From contig JAIXRD010000330.1 in the NCBI GenBank assembly GCA_027485365.1, positions 1-16,733 on the forward strand: a DNA stretch of 16,733 nucleotides, written 5' to 3'. The notes below the pieces were generated by a model that was given only the letters and a program-made list of their open reading frames with translations, searched no databases and was not told the DNA's origin. Of this stretch, positions 15,804-16,733 are shown one piece after another; the stretch's first letter is position 1, and each line of letters opens with the position of its first letter. The stretch is from Cryomorphaceae bacterium. GTDB taxonomy: Bacteria > Bacteroidota > Bacteroidia > Flavobacteriales_D > Crocinitomicaceae. The position numbers and the translations under genes were made by a program.

Positions 15804-16733
15804 CTTCCTTCGTTTTGTTTTTATTAAATCGATAAGTTAACTTCAACAAGAAGTACCTTGTAATTAAGCGCGTATAATTATCGGTTATAATGTTATCGTT
15901 AACCTGTCGCTGTAGGTTTAGGTTTTGATTCAATAAGTCATACGCATTAATGGAAACTAACAGGTTTTCTGTTTTTAAGAATGACCGCTGGATTTCAGCA
16001 TTTAACACAAAAATATTTCGATTGAATCCACTCGCGCGCTGTGAGTTAATGGTATATTTTCCGTCAGCAATTATCTTGAAGTTCCAAGGAAGTGTCCATT
16101 TAAATTCAGCTTTATACTCTTGAGTAGAATACGGCATATTTGAAGCAGCGTTAAAGGTGCTTTTAGGGCTAGAATAAAAATAATTCTGTGACAACTCCAC
16201 CTCCAAGGAATCAAAGTTTAGCTCTAACGATAAGCCACCACCGATACTCGGATTGTAGGTGATGTTTTCAACATTGTTGATGTAATTTGTCATTTTGGAG
16301 TAATTCGCATTGAAATTAGGGCTAAGCTCCAGTTTTCGGTTGAACATTGGGAGCCCAACACCGAAAAATGCATTAGAAAAGATATTTCCATCCACATTCT
16401 CCGTTTTAGAAATCGTTCTACCCAAGGCATCAAAATAGGTGTTAGATGCAAAGGCATTGTTGGTTACTGTGGCACTTAACCCACTGTATAAATATCTTCC
16501 TGACAATGCTTCCCAACGGTTAAATTGAAAGTTGAAGGTATGAACATAATTCGGTTTTAAGGTTGAATTACCCACCTTAACGCGGTTAGGGTTGGAATTG
16601 TCTTGTACCGGTTGAATATCATTCAAGGAAGGTTGGTCGGAACGTGTGAAATACTTAAATACCAAGCGAGTTCCCATGCTTGGTTTGTAGGTATATGTGA
16701 ATTTCGGAAGAAGATTACTGAAGTTTTGAAGGA
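15781..16733 (-). CDS. Outer-membrane beta-barrel protein (TonB-receptor-like), 5' partial
   Basis: The frame is open to the window edge, with the last whole codon at 16729-16731, so at least 316 C-terminal residues are coded here and the N-terminal part is missing. An ATG at 16677 exists but reading continues upstream without a stop as LQNFSNLLPKFTYTYKP, so it is not the real start. The sequence is a run of alternating strands rich in Tyr, Phe, Asn and Ser, such as MGTRLVFKYFTRSDQPSLNDIQP, KPNYVHTFNFQF and LITRYFLLKLTYRFN, which fits the C-terminal barrel of the Bacteroidota OMP_b-brl_3/TonB-receptor-like group, usually preceded by a carboxypeptidase-regulatory-like domain and a plug. Which substrate it carries cannot be read from this part. 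It is upstream of, and overlaps, the GLPGLI gene. Confidence 0.88.
   Translation of the reverse strand, partial: LQNFSNLLPKFTYTYKPSMGTRLVFKYFTRSDQPSLNDIQPVQDNSNPNRVKVGNSTLKPNYVHTFNFQFNRWEALSGRYLYSGLSATVTNNAFASNTYFDALGRTISKTENVDGNIFSNAFFGVGLPMFNRKLELSPNFNANYSKMTNYINNVENITYNPSIGGGLSLELNFDSLEVELSQNYFYSSPKSTFNAASNMPYSTQEYKAEFKWTLPWNFKIIADGKYTINSQRASGFNRNIFVLNAEIQRSFLKTENLLVSINAYDLLNQNLNLQRQVNDNIITDNYTRLITRYFLLKLTYRFNKNKTKEDDFEGWH

Overview
This window is chromosomal DNA from a member of the Bacteroidota, most likely Flavobacteriales. The evidence is the local gene order, two proteins with type IX secretion (T9SS) C-terminal tails, a GLPGLI-family protein, a very long FtsZ ending in LHDNVD, promoters of the TTTG/TAnnTTTG type, and start codons without good Shine-Dalgarno sequences. 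I see no phage, insertion sequence, CRISPR array, tRNA or rRNA, and no gene-free stretch longer than about 80 bases.

Bases 1-7592 (plus strand) are the distal half of a division and cell wall (dcw) cluster: ftsW (5' end cut off), murG, murC, ftsQ, ftsA, ftsZ, then a small YqeY/GatB-like gene. The first five genes overlap by 1, 11, 4 and 8 bases, ftsZ follows ftsA after 23 bases and yqeY follows ftsZ after 1 base, so this looks like one co-transcribed block. MurG makes lipid II, MurC starts the peptide stem, FtsW polymerises the glycan at the septum, and FtsQ, FtsA and FtsZ are divisome proteins.

Bases 7630-9445 (plus strand) are a compact methionine-salvage operon, mtnB-mtnD-mtnC. It covers the consecutive steps from 5-methylthioribulose-1-phosphate to 4-methylthio-2-oxobutanoate. 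A good Bacteroidota promoter lies just in front of mtnB, so close to its ATG that the message may be leaderless.

Bases 9448-13170 (minus strand) hold two tandem, clearly paralogous secreted proteins of unknown function (582 and 596 residues), each with a signal peptide and a T9SS tail. Each has its own rho-independent terminator; only the upstream copy has a recognisable promoter.

Bases 13188-15065 (minus strand) are rmlA and a short-chain polyprenyl diphosphate synthase with a 4-base ATGA overlap, behind a consensus promoter. Bases 15066-16733 (minus strand) are a GLPGLI-family protein and, upstream and overlapping it by 23 bases, the C-terminal part of an outer-membrane beta-barrel protein whose start lies outside the window.

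Most of this is ordinary core genome. The parts that deserve a second look are the secreted paralog pair, the GLPGLI/beta-barrel pair, the FtsZ tail and the promoter geometry. I did not find a convincing new multi-gene system.
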